64,000 bases of DNA from Lates calcarifer (GCF_001640805.2 NC_066843.1:9201686-9265685), one strand, 5' to 3'; counted from the first letter of the stretch, positions 51,111 through 62,305 are shown. The notes: a model not told the origin generated them from the letters alone. A program made the numbers and translations.

Positions 51111-53270
51111 CTCTTGCTGTTGAGATCTAGCTACAGAGAAAATGTGTTGGGAAAAGAAATCCTCCTTAGTTACAAACATGGATTCTTCTCTTGTCTTCAT
51201 TCTGTCTTGCAGGTAATAAAAGTTGCTGTTGACAGTCCTCCTGCTGTGTGTGCTCATCCAGCCCTAAAGGTCAGTGGAGCATTGTGGAGTGAATGTCACA
51301 TATGGACAGGGAGAACTTAATGATTTACCTCTCCTGGTAACTCGGTGGTAACAAAGCAGAAAGGATACAGTCAAGATGGATATGTCAAGTAAGAAGAGAC
51401 AAATGTAAAATAAGGATTCTTTTACAGTGTCTTTTTACCTTCGGGAGGATCACTTATAATGTCTCTGTATGTTGGTTGGTTGGAGTCCTCTGCACTGCAT
51501 GGTTTAACAAACTGAAAGGCATTCATCAGAGTGTAGTGCTATGCAGTGCTGTTGTATGCCATGTGGCATAGTTAACAAGGAGTTGATTGTGGGGCCTGTG
51601 TCCCCTGAATGTGTTTGCCCCTGTGGGGTAAATCCTACCACCTCATGTGCCTGCATTGCTTGTGCCTGTGCATTTGCTTAAAAGTGTCTTTTTTGTCATA
51701 AAAACCTTAACTTACATTAACTTCATTGTGACTGACATTAACTTCATTGTAACTTTATCATTAACTGTTGCAATAACAGCGTTTTGAACACTCCTCCAGA
51801 CCTAGCTGTGCCCTTACTGGTTTACATAGAGCAAGCCATGTCAGTCCTAGTATGGCTCACTGGCAATGCAGGCCAACGGTTCATTGAGATTACAGCTCTG
51901 ATTTACTGTAGAATTATAAACATTGTAAAAACAGGATATCTTGTGTTTTTTTTTACATGTTCAGTCCACACTAGGATAATTATAATTATAAACCTTTGTA
52001 TATCACTCACAGTCTTCAAACACTATCTTTTTTTAATAATATACTGTACATCTGCACATGAGCATAAGTTGATGTTAATTATCTCAACTTTTAATGAGAT
52101 AATATCTCAATTTTATGTGGATTTAATATTAATGTAAATATTTATGAAATATTAATGTATGATATTAAAAATACAAATGTTTTTAATGCTGTTAATTACT
52201 TAACTGATGAATCCATATCCCTTTCTCTTCTTACTGCTCTTTACTTACTATTGCTCTTTACTACTATTACTACAATTAAACATGCAAGAGTTTGGTTGGG
52301 AGGTAGTTAAACATTTTAGATGGGTAGGATTCTGCTGGGAAAAACTGGCCTTTAGTGTAAAGAAAATTAATGCTCACTCATCAGTGTACCAAACTTGTAA
52401 ATTCATTAAGATCCTACTAATGCATAGTTTAACTAATAGGCACTGTCAGTATGTAGTCATGTCTTATTATTACAGTTTTTACAGGTCAAGGAACATCCTG
52501 TCTCTAGTTTACAAGGATATAATCCTACGCTTCTGCCAAGACTTTGGTGTACATGTGTGTATGTGTGTGTCTGTGTGAGTAAGACAGACACGAGGAACGA
52601 GGAGTGGAAAATACTTGTTTTGGTATCTACAGTCACAGCGATAATCCTCACATGCACAAAAGACAAGTATCATTTCTGAATGGCATGAAGTCAGGAAGTT
52701 CTATTGGAGATAAGTGGCGTTGTCTGGAGGCTCCATGACTTTAACAAAACATTGTTATCAAAAGGAAACACTTAGACTCAGCCGCACTTAATGTCCCAGT
52801 GAAAAACTAATTTGAGTCAATGTCAGCTAGAGCATATCCATAAATAACACAGATATCTTATTCAATAGCCTTGTTGGAAACAGAAACCAGATGCATGCAT
52901 ACTTTTATTTTTTTAAATAAACATCAAAACCCAACTTTACCAGACAACATAGTATCAGTAAACAGGTCAAGTCATTAGCTTAGAACAAATATGTTGTTCA
53001 TTCCCCTCCCCTCAACTGCATAGTGCCCCGTCATATCCTTCCCATATCTCTTGGATCTGGTATGTGTCTTAAGCTTGGAGAAGTTGAATACAGGGAAAGA
53101 ACAGTAAAACTGGGGAGGGGTGAAAATGCTGCCTGAGTGCAAAATATCTTAGGCGTGGTTTCAGTTCTTTCCTTACACAGCAAAAAAGGCAGCAATAAGT
53201 GCAGAGCAGGTCTTGCGACTGCCTAAAGGTCAGCCAAATTTAAGTTTAAAGTGACCAGACACTTTGAAAT
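51111..53270. other. Intergenic region between ush1g and trim16
   Basis: AT-rich, with no gene supported. An AATAAA near 51213 could end the ush1g transcript. A GT-repeat stretch is near 52550-52580. Frames of up to 123 codons (51784-52578) lack family motifs and are Leu/Ile/Tyr-rich, as expected by chance in AT-rich DNA. Confidence 0.45.
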
Positions 53271-56004
53271 ATGGCAACTCTCCGCAATAACAGTGAGGAG
53301 AATTTGAAGGAGGTTCAACACGGTGCCAGCGTGAGGGAGGAACCGGAGGAACCTACCACTCAGACATCTGGCACTCTGGTTCCACATGATGTGCTGTGTG
53401 ACTCGTGCATGGACAGCCCCAGCAAGGCCCTGAAATCCTGCCTGACCTGTCTGGTTTCTTACTGTGAGGCCCATCTCAGACCCCATCTGGAGAACACCAA
53501 ATTTCAAAACCACCGCCTGGTGGACCCCCTCCACGACATCGACTGTCGGACTTGTGAGGTTCATCGACTTCCTCTCGACCGCTTCTGTCTGATGGACGGC
53601 TGCTGTGTGTGTCTGGACTGCGAGAGCCAGGAGCACAAAGGACACACGATTGCATCTGTACGGGAGGCACGCATACAGATTGAGGTCTCAAAAACACACA
53701 CATGCATACGCTGTAATTTATTCAGCACAGAGCACTTGATATTGTGGAATTAATATTTTCACTATATGCCTTTTAAATTGGCTTAATTAAAAAATTAATT
53801 ACAATTAAAGCTAAATAAACAGTTTCTTCATTTATCATCATGAAAGTGTAAAATATTCATCTAGAATATGCTCTTGGATTGATTCCTAACATATAGTATT
53901 ATTTGAAAACCTGATGTAGTACATGTTGCAGTCTTGTTTGTGATGATTGTTTGTAGACTGAGATGCGGAAGAAACAAGAAGAGATCAGTCAGAGTACCTC
54001 AGCAGCTGAGAAAGCAATTAAAAAGCTGCAGAGCAACAATGACTTAATTATGGTATGATACATATCAAATATTTCACCATAACCTATTTTCTGTAGATTT
54101 TTTTAATAAATAATGGCCTGGCTCAAATTTGTTTCATTATAATTGTTGACAGTTGTTTTCCCTCTTTAGTCTTCAGTGCAGGAGATCTGTGTTCTTGTTG
54201 AACAGCAGTTCTCCAGAATGCAGACAACTGTGGAGGAGGCCGAGAAAAGGGGCGATGGAGATGCTGGAGAGAGAGCAGAGACAAGCCCTCAGACAGGCCG
54301 ATGGAATCCAGGCACATCTGGAGCAGAGGAGAACAAAGCTGATGAAAACATTGGCTCAAATGAACAAAATGTCCAAGATCATGTCTGATGTTGACTTCCT
54401 GCAGGTACAAAATATGTGAAATATTTGACATAATAATATATATGTAAAGAAAATGCAAGACCTACCAGGTGTGAACACATTTTGGTCAAATGCATCATAT
54501 GATATGGGATTAGCACAGGGTGTTCTCAGAGACTAAGAGTTTATTTTGGATGCCACTGTATTTACAGTGTAAACAAAGCAGGCATTTCATCAGTTCAGTT
54601 ATTTCACAGAAAAGAGCTCTGGATCAGAGAAAATGAGTTTCATGCTTCATTCCGATACCTGATACATCTTTTCTTTCTCTTGTTCTAGGAGTACTCAGAG
54701 TGGAAAAAAGGAGTAGCAGATGCATGTTTGCCCAATGTGTACATCAACCGCATGGACCATCTAACCTCTTATGTCCAAGTAGTGACTGATGCTACACAGG
54801 AGCTGTGTGATCTGATTCTCTCCTCCTACAAGGACAAACTGAGCATGTTTTGTAAAGGTGGTGAGTGTATATTATTCTGTGTACTTTACTGGCTCCTTGT
54901 GGAAAACTGCCTCAGACGTGTTCACTTCAGTATTTCTGTGTGCTCTTTTGTAGCCATGTTAGCAGTGTGGCTACAAAACCATATCATACCTAATCATATC
55001 TACCTGTCAGTTCGGACCATGGCTTTGGTCCAGACTGAATATCTGAATATCTTAACAAGTACTTAATGGATTTCCATGAAACTTTGTACAGACATTTATT
55101 GTCCTCAGATGATGAATCCTATTTACTTTAGTGACCCACTCATAATGACACTAGACATTTCCTCTAGTGTCATTATGATGTTCATGTTTCATGTTTTGCT
55201 TTTCAGTTATGCTCAGTTTTTAATGCATTTATGAATTTTCTAGTCATGAAATACGCAGTACATTGCAGAGATCTTTGAAAATAACCACTCTTCAAAATGA
55301 TAAACTAGGTGCTAAATCCCAGATGCCGGAATCTCTTTCATCCGTGCCAGATCCTGAGACCCGAGAGGACTTTTTGAAATGTAAATACCCCATAATATAT
55401 GGTGTGGAAATGAACCTGTTCACTAGGCTTATCAATTATTTACAACTTACATTTCCCCTGTATTGTAGATACAAGAAGTTTGACCTTTGACCCAGACACC
55501 ACCCACCATTTCTTGCGTGTAACAGAGGACAACAGAAAGCTGACCAACACCAGCCCCTGGCAGCACAGCTACCCAGACCACCCTGATCGCTTTGAGTATT
55601 GGCGGCAGGCAATGACTTCACAGAGTATTTACTTAGGGAGGCACTACATTGAAGCAGAGATGAGCGGGGAAGGAGCTCACGTGGGCTTCACGTACAAGAG
55701 CATCGATCGTAAGGGAGAACAAAACACCTGTTGCATCACTGGAAATGACTTCTCATGGTGCATGGGAAGGAACAGCCGAGGTTTCTTTGCCTGGCATGCT
55801 GGTCTGGAGACATCCTTGGAAGTTACTGATATAAAAAGGATCGGCTTATATGTTGATTTTCACCAAGGTTCTGTGTCTTTTTATGATGTTACTGGTCCTA
55901 TGAGGCTGCTCCACAAGTACAAAGCTGATTTCATAGAACCCTTATATGTTACTGTCTGGCTGTCAAAGAAAGACAATGTAGTTTCTCTGGTTGGTGCAAA
56001 ATGA
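53271..56004 (+). CDS. trim16: Tripartite-motif protein TRIM16 (no RING), with a one-base frame break
   Basis: Exons: 53271-53684, 53957-54052, 54170-54404, 54689-54860, 55244-55380 and 55469-56004. The first encodes two B-boxes (VLCDSCMDSPSKALKSCLTC; CRTCEVHRLPLDRFCLMDG) without a RING. The next two are the 96-nt and 234-nt coiled-coil exons usual for TRIMs. The last is a PRY-SPRY domain (LTFDPDTTHHFLRVTEDNRK, YWRQAMTSQSIYLGRHYIEA, GFTYKSIDRKGE, LSKKDNVVSL). It matches TRIM16 throughout; TRIM16 acts in autophagy of damaged membranes and in inflammasome-related secretion. Exon 3 is 235 nt: near 54240-54255 the run GAGAAAAGGGGCG has one base too many, shifting EEAEK|GAMEMLEREQRQ out of frame. 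The exon 4-5 junction is also one base out of phase as written, so that boundary is unsure. Total length would be about 530 aa, close to human TRIM16 (564). Confidence 0.88.
55015..55200 (-). repeat. Dispersed teleost repeat, copy 3 (in trim16 intron 4)
   Basis: Blocks ATGGATTTCCATGAAACTTT, GTACAGACATTTATTGTCCT and CAGATGATGAATCCTATTTA are the reverse complement of the 'GGATTCATCCTCTGGGGAC ... CATGAATGTCTGTACCAAAT ... CATGGCAATCCAT' order of this family. The minus strand therefore carries the family sense strand. A perfect hairpin (55141-55177) sits where the family usually reads TCCTCTAGCGCCACC. Confidence 0.55.
55141..55177. repeat. Perfect 15-bp inverted repeat with 7-nt loop
   Basis: CATAATGACACTAGA (55141-55155) is exactly complementary to TCTAGTGTCATTATG (55163-55177), loop CATTTCC. 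It is inside dispersed repeat copy 3, within trim16 intron 4. Confidence 0.95.
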
Positions 56005-56191
56005 TGCCTCCTCCCATGTCATACTGACAAATTACCAGCTGTCATCACTATTAGCTTATGAAGGAGAAACAGCGCTCTATAAATGTTTATTGAGGTTACA
56101 TAACAAAGTTGGTACATACAGTATGTAGGGTTTTTCTCATAAGTGTCATTGATGGTTTTACCACCATATAGTGGTAACTCTGCAGCATTAA

Positions 56192-56197
56192 AATAAA
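56192..56197 (+). terminator. trim16: Poly(A) signal of trim16
   Basis: AATAAA 188 nt after the trim16 stop, in an A-rich context. The next gene, amn, ends convergently some 300 bp further on. Confidence 0.55.
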
Positions 56198-56418
56198 AAA
56201 CCTGTGTAGCAATGGGTGTGTTAGGAATTTACTGCAGCTTTATTGCAACTTAAATGCTCATGAATGTGATATGAATGAGGAAAAGAAGTACACAATTGCC
56301 TGCCAACAGTTCTTTTATTGTCTTATAAGTTCATTTGGTTATTAAAAGCTTCGGTGTCTGTCAGAATTTGTATAATTGATTATTTAGATTGTTGAATTAT
56401 TACAAAGCTGTAAGAGGA

Positions 56419-56424
56419 TTTATT
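56419..56424 (-). terminator. amn: Candidate poly(A) signal of amn
   Basis: TTTATT on the plus strand (AATAAA on the minus strand) is about 90 nt after the amn stop. A second one is at 56314-56319. Confidence 0.45.
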
Positions 56425-56511
56425 GTATATGGAGGGTGTGTAAAATCATCACATTAATACAAAAGAATTTTGAAATAATTAACATACCTACATAGTTGAT
56501 CTCAGTCAACC

Positions 56512-57958
56512 TCAGGCATTAAAATCAGTTTCATTTTCATCATATACTGGATTTATATAGTACACACCTGTCTGAGTCATGGAAATTGAATTAATAGCTT
56601 TAGCCTCAAGAATATCAGGCAGCATTTCAGGCTTGTCAAACATGGGGTTTTCAAATCCGTGGTCAAGAGGCCCACCAAGTTCTCCAATGTCAGTGTTTCT
56701 CTTCAAGCTGCTCAGAGACGGCATCGAAGGCATTGATGGCATTGATGGCAGTGATGGCAGTGATGGCACTGATGGCATTTGAACAATGCCCTTACGAATC
56801 AGGACAACCACGATGATAATGAGTGTGATCATAATTAAAACGCCAAACACAACTCCAACCACCAACCCTGCACCACCTCCAGGACTCACTGCTGCTGCCA
56901 GATGAGGCTTGAAATCCAGCCCCAGTTATTCCAAAGTTGGACCCATGAGAATCAACATCATTCACTATGTCCCGGGCCAGGTTCTCTGAAAGTGTTCCCT
57001 TCTCTCCATCCACAATAGCCACCTGGATCTCAGGTGAGGTACCAAAAGGGATGATTCCCATCAAACGTTGTGACTTGAAGACTTTAGACATGCCCAGCTG
57101 GATGGATTTGTATTTTGGCAGGGCGAGAAAAAGTTGATAGATCCGTTGCCTGTAAGTTTGCAGGTTGAAACCAGCAGCATACTGGATGGTGACGATGGCA
57201 CCACACACCTCACAGCAGTGTCCTACAGGGAGGAGAGGCTTCTTACAGTTCAAGGAGGCGCATTTTACGCTGCTACAGATTCGTTGATGGTTTACAGAGT
57301 TCCCGCAATCACAGCCAGTAGGATCCCCGCAGCCTGGGTTCCCAACAGTGACAGCAGAGGATCCGTGAAACTGTAGCTGACCTGAGCGTGAACTGAGATA
57401 CTGTGAAAACTCAGATCTGCTATCAAACACCTTCCCTTGCACAGACACTGATTTTACAGGGATGCTCGACTGACTGGAGCTGGTGTCCACACTGAAGGAT
57501 GAGAGGGCTTTAAAAACCACATCATCATACTGGCAAGGGACGCTCTCCTCATGGACTGAGAACAAGAAGTTTCCCCGCTGCAGGTCATCCAGAGTCGCTG
57601 CCGCCTGCCACAGTGCTGGATTGAACCACTGCAGAGAGTCTGAATCTTTGAACTGGGTAACAACACCTTGCCCACAGCTTGGATCTTGTCCTGCCACAAC
57701 ATAAAATCCAGCTCCTGAGTTCAGGATGAACTCTCCATCAACTGGAAATTTCATCTCCTGCACAGCATGTGTGGTCTCCACAAACACAGACACTTTTCTT
57801 TGGGCTGAAAACTGAACTATGTCATTGCCACACGGAACAGCTCCTTTGTCCCAGTTAGTCTTATTCTCATAGTTGGTGTCAGGAATCCATTGTTTGTACA
57901 GGGCATTCGCTGCCCCGACAAGACAAAGGAGAAGGAGCACGTCTGGTGTCTTCAGCAT
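56512..57958 (-). CDS. amn: Amnionless, intronless copy with a one-base frame break
   Basis: One uninterrupted 1.45-kb exon on the minus strand. A signal peptide (MLKTPDVLLLLCLVGAANA) is followed by the AMN extracellular domain (QWIPDTNYENKTNWDKGAVP), a Cys-rich VWFC-like segment (GCGDPTGCDCGN to HCCEVCG, about residues 212-254) and the juxtamembrane region. Then come a transmembrane helix (GLVVGVVFGVLIMITLIIIV) and a cytoplasmic tail with FENPMF and YINPVY endocytic motifs. AMN anchors cubilin in the apical membrane of absorptive epithelia for uptake of vitamin B12-intrinsic factor and filtered proteins. The frame breaks near 56885-56900, just before the membrane helix: removing one base in TCCTGG restores SGSSSESGGGAGLVV. 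The repaired length is about 481 aa; human AMN is 453. The human gene has about 12 exons, so an intronless copy is notable and could be a retrogene. Confidence 0.88.
56715..56785 (-). repeat. amn: Pro-Ser-Met/Leu tandem repeat in the AMN tail
   Basis: About eight 9- to 12-nt units (GATGGCATT/GATGGCAGT on the plus strand) encode repeated PSMP/PSLP triplets directly after the membrane helix. They are in frame with the rest of the tail, so the tract is coding, but it is likely length-polymorphic. Confidence 0.8.
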
Positions 57959-59222
57959 TCTGAATATTTGTGACAGACTCAGAGAACATTAGGTGACCTT
58001 TGTTTCTAACCTTGTGACTAACACATGAGTGCACACAGCTCCACAGTAAAGTTGATGAGCTCTGAACTGCATCAACCTGATCAAGCAGGTGACCTGTAAA
58101 AGATTTACATTTCTGCAATAGCAAACCTGCTCTAAGACAAGATGATTTTATCTTTTTTATGTTTTTTAAATGCTATCTGAATATCCTTGACAAAATTTTA
58201 GAGTTCAGTGGTTATGCTGATGAGGCTTCTCTCCTATTCTCCTGTCTTTTCCTATCTTTTCAGATTACTCAGTCCAAATACTATGACTGCAGGGGTACTG
58301 AAAACATTTCAAATTAAATTCCAAGTAAATGTTAAGACATGCACTGAAAATGAGCAGGGACAAAGTCTTCTTAAAGGGCAACTTCTGGTCTTCCAAGTTC
58401 TTCAATTCCTGAGCAACTCTACTACTTATGCATGCTTCATCTGGTCTTTGTTATTTCCACCATTAACTGTTTAATGAATCAGGAATCAGGAAACTCAATC
58501 TAAGTATCTATTCAATCTCAAAGCACTCAGTCAAAATCATAACTTATAGATTGATGTTCTTATCCTAAATAAGAAATTTAAAAATGAATTTCTTATGAAA
58601 CAGTTATTTATTTGAGAAGCATTTGTAAATTCATCGTTGTATTTTCAAATGTCTCCAGTCAGGTTTTCACTCAGCAAAGATGTTCAAGCAACTCAATAAT
58701 CCCAATAGAGTCTGCTTCTTGTACCGGCTGCCAGGATTATGCAATTAAAAAAAAAAAAAGATAAATAAATAACTTGAATTATTTCCCCTGAGGCGGTGTC
58801 TAACCTGGGTCACAGTTGCAGGCTATTAGAGATGTTGTTTACGTGGAAAAACAATACAAAGTGGCCAAAGGAGAATCGGAAAGTCGGAAACACAGGAGGT
58901 GGTCATGGGAACTGAACCCCCCACCCCCTCGCTCCTAGAAGTCAGAGGAGCGCCGTGGGTGCGGGGTGAGAAACGAGAACGACTGATTAGCTGAAACTAA
59001 CTACACCTGTTTTTCCTCATTTACTGCACCTTGTCCGGTGCGCCATGCTTTCTGTGCAATCTGATCTGCAGAAAGAGGAATGCTAGGTGATCTTTCTATT
59101 CTCCAACTCTCGGTTTATCTCCTTTAATGTCCTTACATTAATTTTAACGTGTCTGTAGTGTCCTAAGACCTGCCTCTGACGGTATCGTGGCCCGCAATCT
59201 CCCATTTGGTCGAAAGGACATC
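57959..59222. other. Shared upstream region of amn and otopetrin B
   Basis: This 1.26-kb spacer lies between divergent start codons, so it should hold both promoters. A GC-richer part (58890-59060) precedes otopetrin B. A 14-bp poly-A tract is near 58745. No gene is supported inside it. Confidence 0.45.
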
Positions 59223-61707
59223 ATGAAAACTGTAGCTCAGCAGATGTTCCGGACCTGCAACAAACTTTTCTCTAGGTAAATTTGCGACGATGCATTTAAG
59301 TTTGTCGAAGTCAACAGTGTAAAGCTAATATATACTCTTAACTATGTATACCCACAAAGCCTCTTATTTAGAAGGAAAGGACAAGTTCAGTCATAAACAA
59401 GAATCTTGCAGTTTTACTATGGTACGCTTTGTTTTTACAGTGCTTATCTTGGCCTATGATAATCCTTAGTGGCATTATAAAAGTATGTTGTATTTCTCAG
59501 ATGGTAACCCAGTCCTCTATTGCCCTTTTATTGCAAGCAAATCACCTGAATAACACGTGTACTTTGTAGAAAAACACCAAATGATGTTGTGGAGGCCCAT
59601 CCATCCAACATAGAAACAGCAGCGCAACTGGAAAACATCCAACATCTACCCAGTCCTTCCTGTCCTCCCAGTGCGGAGGCCATGAGAGAGGGCGTCCACC
59701 ATGTGGAGGTGGTGATGGAGAGGGCACACCACGGTGGCGGATGGCTCCTGTCTGGCATCATCTGCATCAACATCCTGATCCTGGGCTGCGCTCTGGTCAG
59801 CGGTAGCGCCTTCAGCAGTGTGGCCATCACTGCTGTGCACCGGCAAATCTTCCTCATCATTCTCCTCCTCCTCACCATGTTGTGGATGGTCTTTTACATA
59901 GCCTTCACCTCTCGGAAGGATCATGCGGTCTCATTCAAGGACAGCCATGCGGGGTCCGTGTGGCTCAAAGGTGAGAACTCTCTTTGGTCTCTGTTTTTTA
60001 GATGAATATTGTTTCAAAGCTTAATCCCTCTGATTATGTTTTATATCACAGTTGGACTTGTGCTGTTCGGCCTGCTCAGTCTACTCATGGACGTATTCAA
60101 GATTGCCAACTATGTGGGCTACCTTCACTGCGACTCAGCTGTTAAAGTTGCCTTCCCTGTGGTGCAAGCTGTATTTTTGTTTGTCCAGGTTGTTGCATTT
60201 TAAGAACATTTTGCTTATGTATTCCAACATCATGCAGCCATATTTGTACTTCGGATGAAATGGAGAAAAACTCAACAGAACCTGTTTTGTTTTAGACATA
60301 CTTCCTGTGGGTTCATGTGAAGGACTGCGTGCAAATACACACAAATTTTACACGGTAAATGATCTTTATTCATCGCAGTCAATGCAATACTTTTAAATCT
60401 TGCAGGATGTGCTCATTGTCTCACTCTTTCAGGTGTGGGCTTACTCTTACACTTTCAACTAACCTGGTGGTGTGGATGGCAGCAGTGACTGAGGAATCTA
60501 TTCATCAAACTGAGATTCCTGATTTTAATTTCAGTGTCACACATAAGATGTACAGAGGTATCTGTGTTTATCACTTCTAATCAGGTCATTCATGGTTGCT
60601 GTTAAAGAAAAAAATACTCAACTGTTCTTCCCAATTACAGCCAGCTATAGTGATAAGAAGTGTAAATGCAGTCACTCTGCGTGCGACACCTTCAAAGAGG
60701 CCTTCTACTACCTGTACCCCTTCAACATAGAGTACAGCCTCTTTGCTTCTGCCATGGCCTACGTCATGTGGAAGAACGTGGGTCGACTAGCAGAGGATCA
60801 CAACCACCACAATGTGAAGTTCCGTCCAAAGGATGTGTGTTTGGGACCCTTAACGGGAATACTTCTGGTGGTGGCAGGACTTGTAACGTTTATAGTGTAT
60901 GAGTTGGACATACTAGAAGAAGACAAGAAAAGGAGAAACAAGGCCTTGCTGATTCATTTTATCATGAACATACTGATAGTGAGCCTGATGTCCATCTCTG
61001 CTGCAACTGGCTGCATTGTCTACAGGCTGGACCGCAGGGAGCATGTATCGGAGAAAAACCCCACTCGAAGCCTGGACATGGGACTGCTGGTGGGAGCCTC
61101 GATGGGACAGTTCATCATCAGCTATTTCACCATTGTGGCTCTGGTGGCGACAGGAGCCAGGGGCTACCTGAATGCCCTCAACCTGGCCTGGGCTGTGCTG
61201 ATGGTGCTCCAGCTCGGCCTCCAGAACTACTTCATCATTGAAGGCCTGCATCGAGAGCCCTTCCACGTGATGCAGGAAGCAGCTCTGCACACAAACGCTC
61301 ACGCCCTCCAGGAACATATGGAGATGAGCATTGTAATGGAGAGCAATAAATCCAGCTACTTCCTGACTTCAGCAACTGATAAGCCAAATTGGAAGAGAAG
61401 AGCTCTGAAGGAAGTCTGTGCTTTTCTGCTGCTTGCTAACATCATTGTAAGTTATATTTATGCTTATTTTCTTACATTAACTACAACAGACCCAGTTTTG
61501 TGTTTCCTGCTTATTCACTGTATTATGTATTAACAGCTGTGGATCATGCCTGCATTTGGTGCTCGCCCCCAGTTTGATCATCCCACCGAGATAAAATTCT
61601 ACAACTTCACAATGTGGGCTGCTATTGTGAATATTGGACTTCCTTTTGGAATCTTCTACCGCATGCACTCAGTCGCCAGTCTGTTTGAGGTGTACCTAAT
61701 CTCTTAG
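59223..61707 (+). CDS. otop2: Otopetrin proton channel, OTOP2-like (copy B)
   Basis: Seven coding exons: 59223-59275, 59570-59970, 60052-60188, 60296-60354, 60433-60557, 60641-61446 and 61537-61707, in phase throughout and giving 583 residues. Landmarks are GWLLSGIICINILILGCALV, FKDSHAGSVWLKG, GLVLFGLLSLLMDVFKIANY, CGLTLTLSTNLVVWMAAV, YLYPFNIEYSLFASAMAYVM, NPTRSLDMGLLVGASMGQFI, IIEGLHREPFH, LWIMPAFGARPQF and FGIFYRMHSVASLFEVYL. The last five introns match copy A in position and phase, and several exons have identical lengths (137, 59 and 171 nt). Copy B has an extra 17-codon first exon (MKTVAQQMFRTCNKLFS) not seen in A. Sequence resembles OTOP2 more than OTOP3, but its place beside hid1 is that of human OTOP3, so orthology is open. 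Confidence 0.9.
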
Positions 61708-61772
61708 CTGAACCCATTTGAGTAATTTTATGATAGCCTATTTTATATATTAGATGTTTAAGTTGTTGTATT

Positions 61773-61778
61773 AATAAA
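61773..61778 (+). terminator. Poly(A) signal of otopetrin B
   Basis: AATAAA 66 nt after the stop codon, followed by a GT-rich stretch (GTTGTTGTGTATTAG). It gives a very short 3' UTR. Confidence 0.6.
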
Positions 61779-62270
61779 TTTTAACTTACAAAAAAAGTTG
61801 TTGTGTATTAGTTGTCATTAGCTGTCAACTGGCTTCCAAAACATTTAAATTCCCAAATTAATTTATATTTATATAAGGTCATGTGCTCATGATGTGCTGC
61901 AGCAGCACTACACATTTTGTAGTTTGCATGCGATATTTAGAGACACTGTGGTGTATAAGTATCCAGTATTACAATTTTGTCTTGCAGAACAGATTTCTTT
62001 CAAAGGTATCTGCAACTGATAATCATCTCACATCTCTAAAATCTCCTGATTTCCTCCAGGTTGGCAGGCACTGGTCTAGCAAACACCAAAAAAAGACATG
62101 ACCCAAGCTGAAATCTGATACTGAAAAAATCCATAGCAGTATTTATATATAGCACCTGATATGTAAGCTATATGTTGCTGCAGAGAGATTTCTGGGAAAA
62201 GGTGTCAGTATAAATGTGCCCTTTAAAAGTCAAACCATAGCTGATTGATGCTGTGGAGGGAGATGTGTGG

Positions 62271-62284
62271 CTGCCACCTAGTGG
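62271..62284 (-). promoter_or_regulatory. CTCF consensus motif, minus orientation
   Basis: The reverse complement CCACTAGGTGGCAG fits all 14 positions of the CTCF core CCASYAGRKGGCRS, with TGA before it. It lies between the convergent ends of otopetrin B and hid1. Binding is not shown. Confidence 0.45.
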
Positions 62285-62305
62285 TCAAGGTGTAAAAGTC
62301 CAGCT

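Noticed and set aside
56512..57958. amn as a dead processed pseudogene
   Set aside because: Apart from one extra base the full 480-codon frame is open, with intact signal peptide, cysteines, membrane helix and endocytic motifs, which is unlikely without selection.
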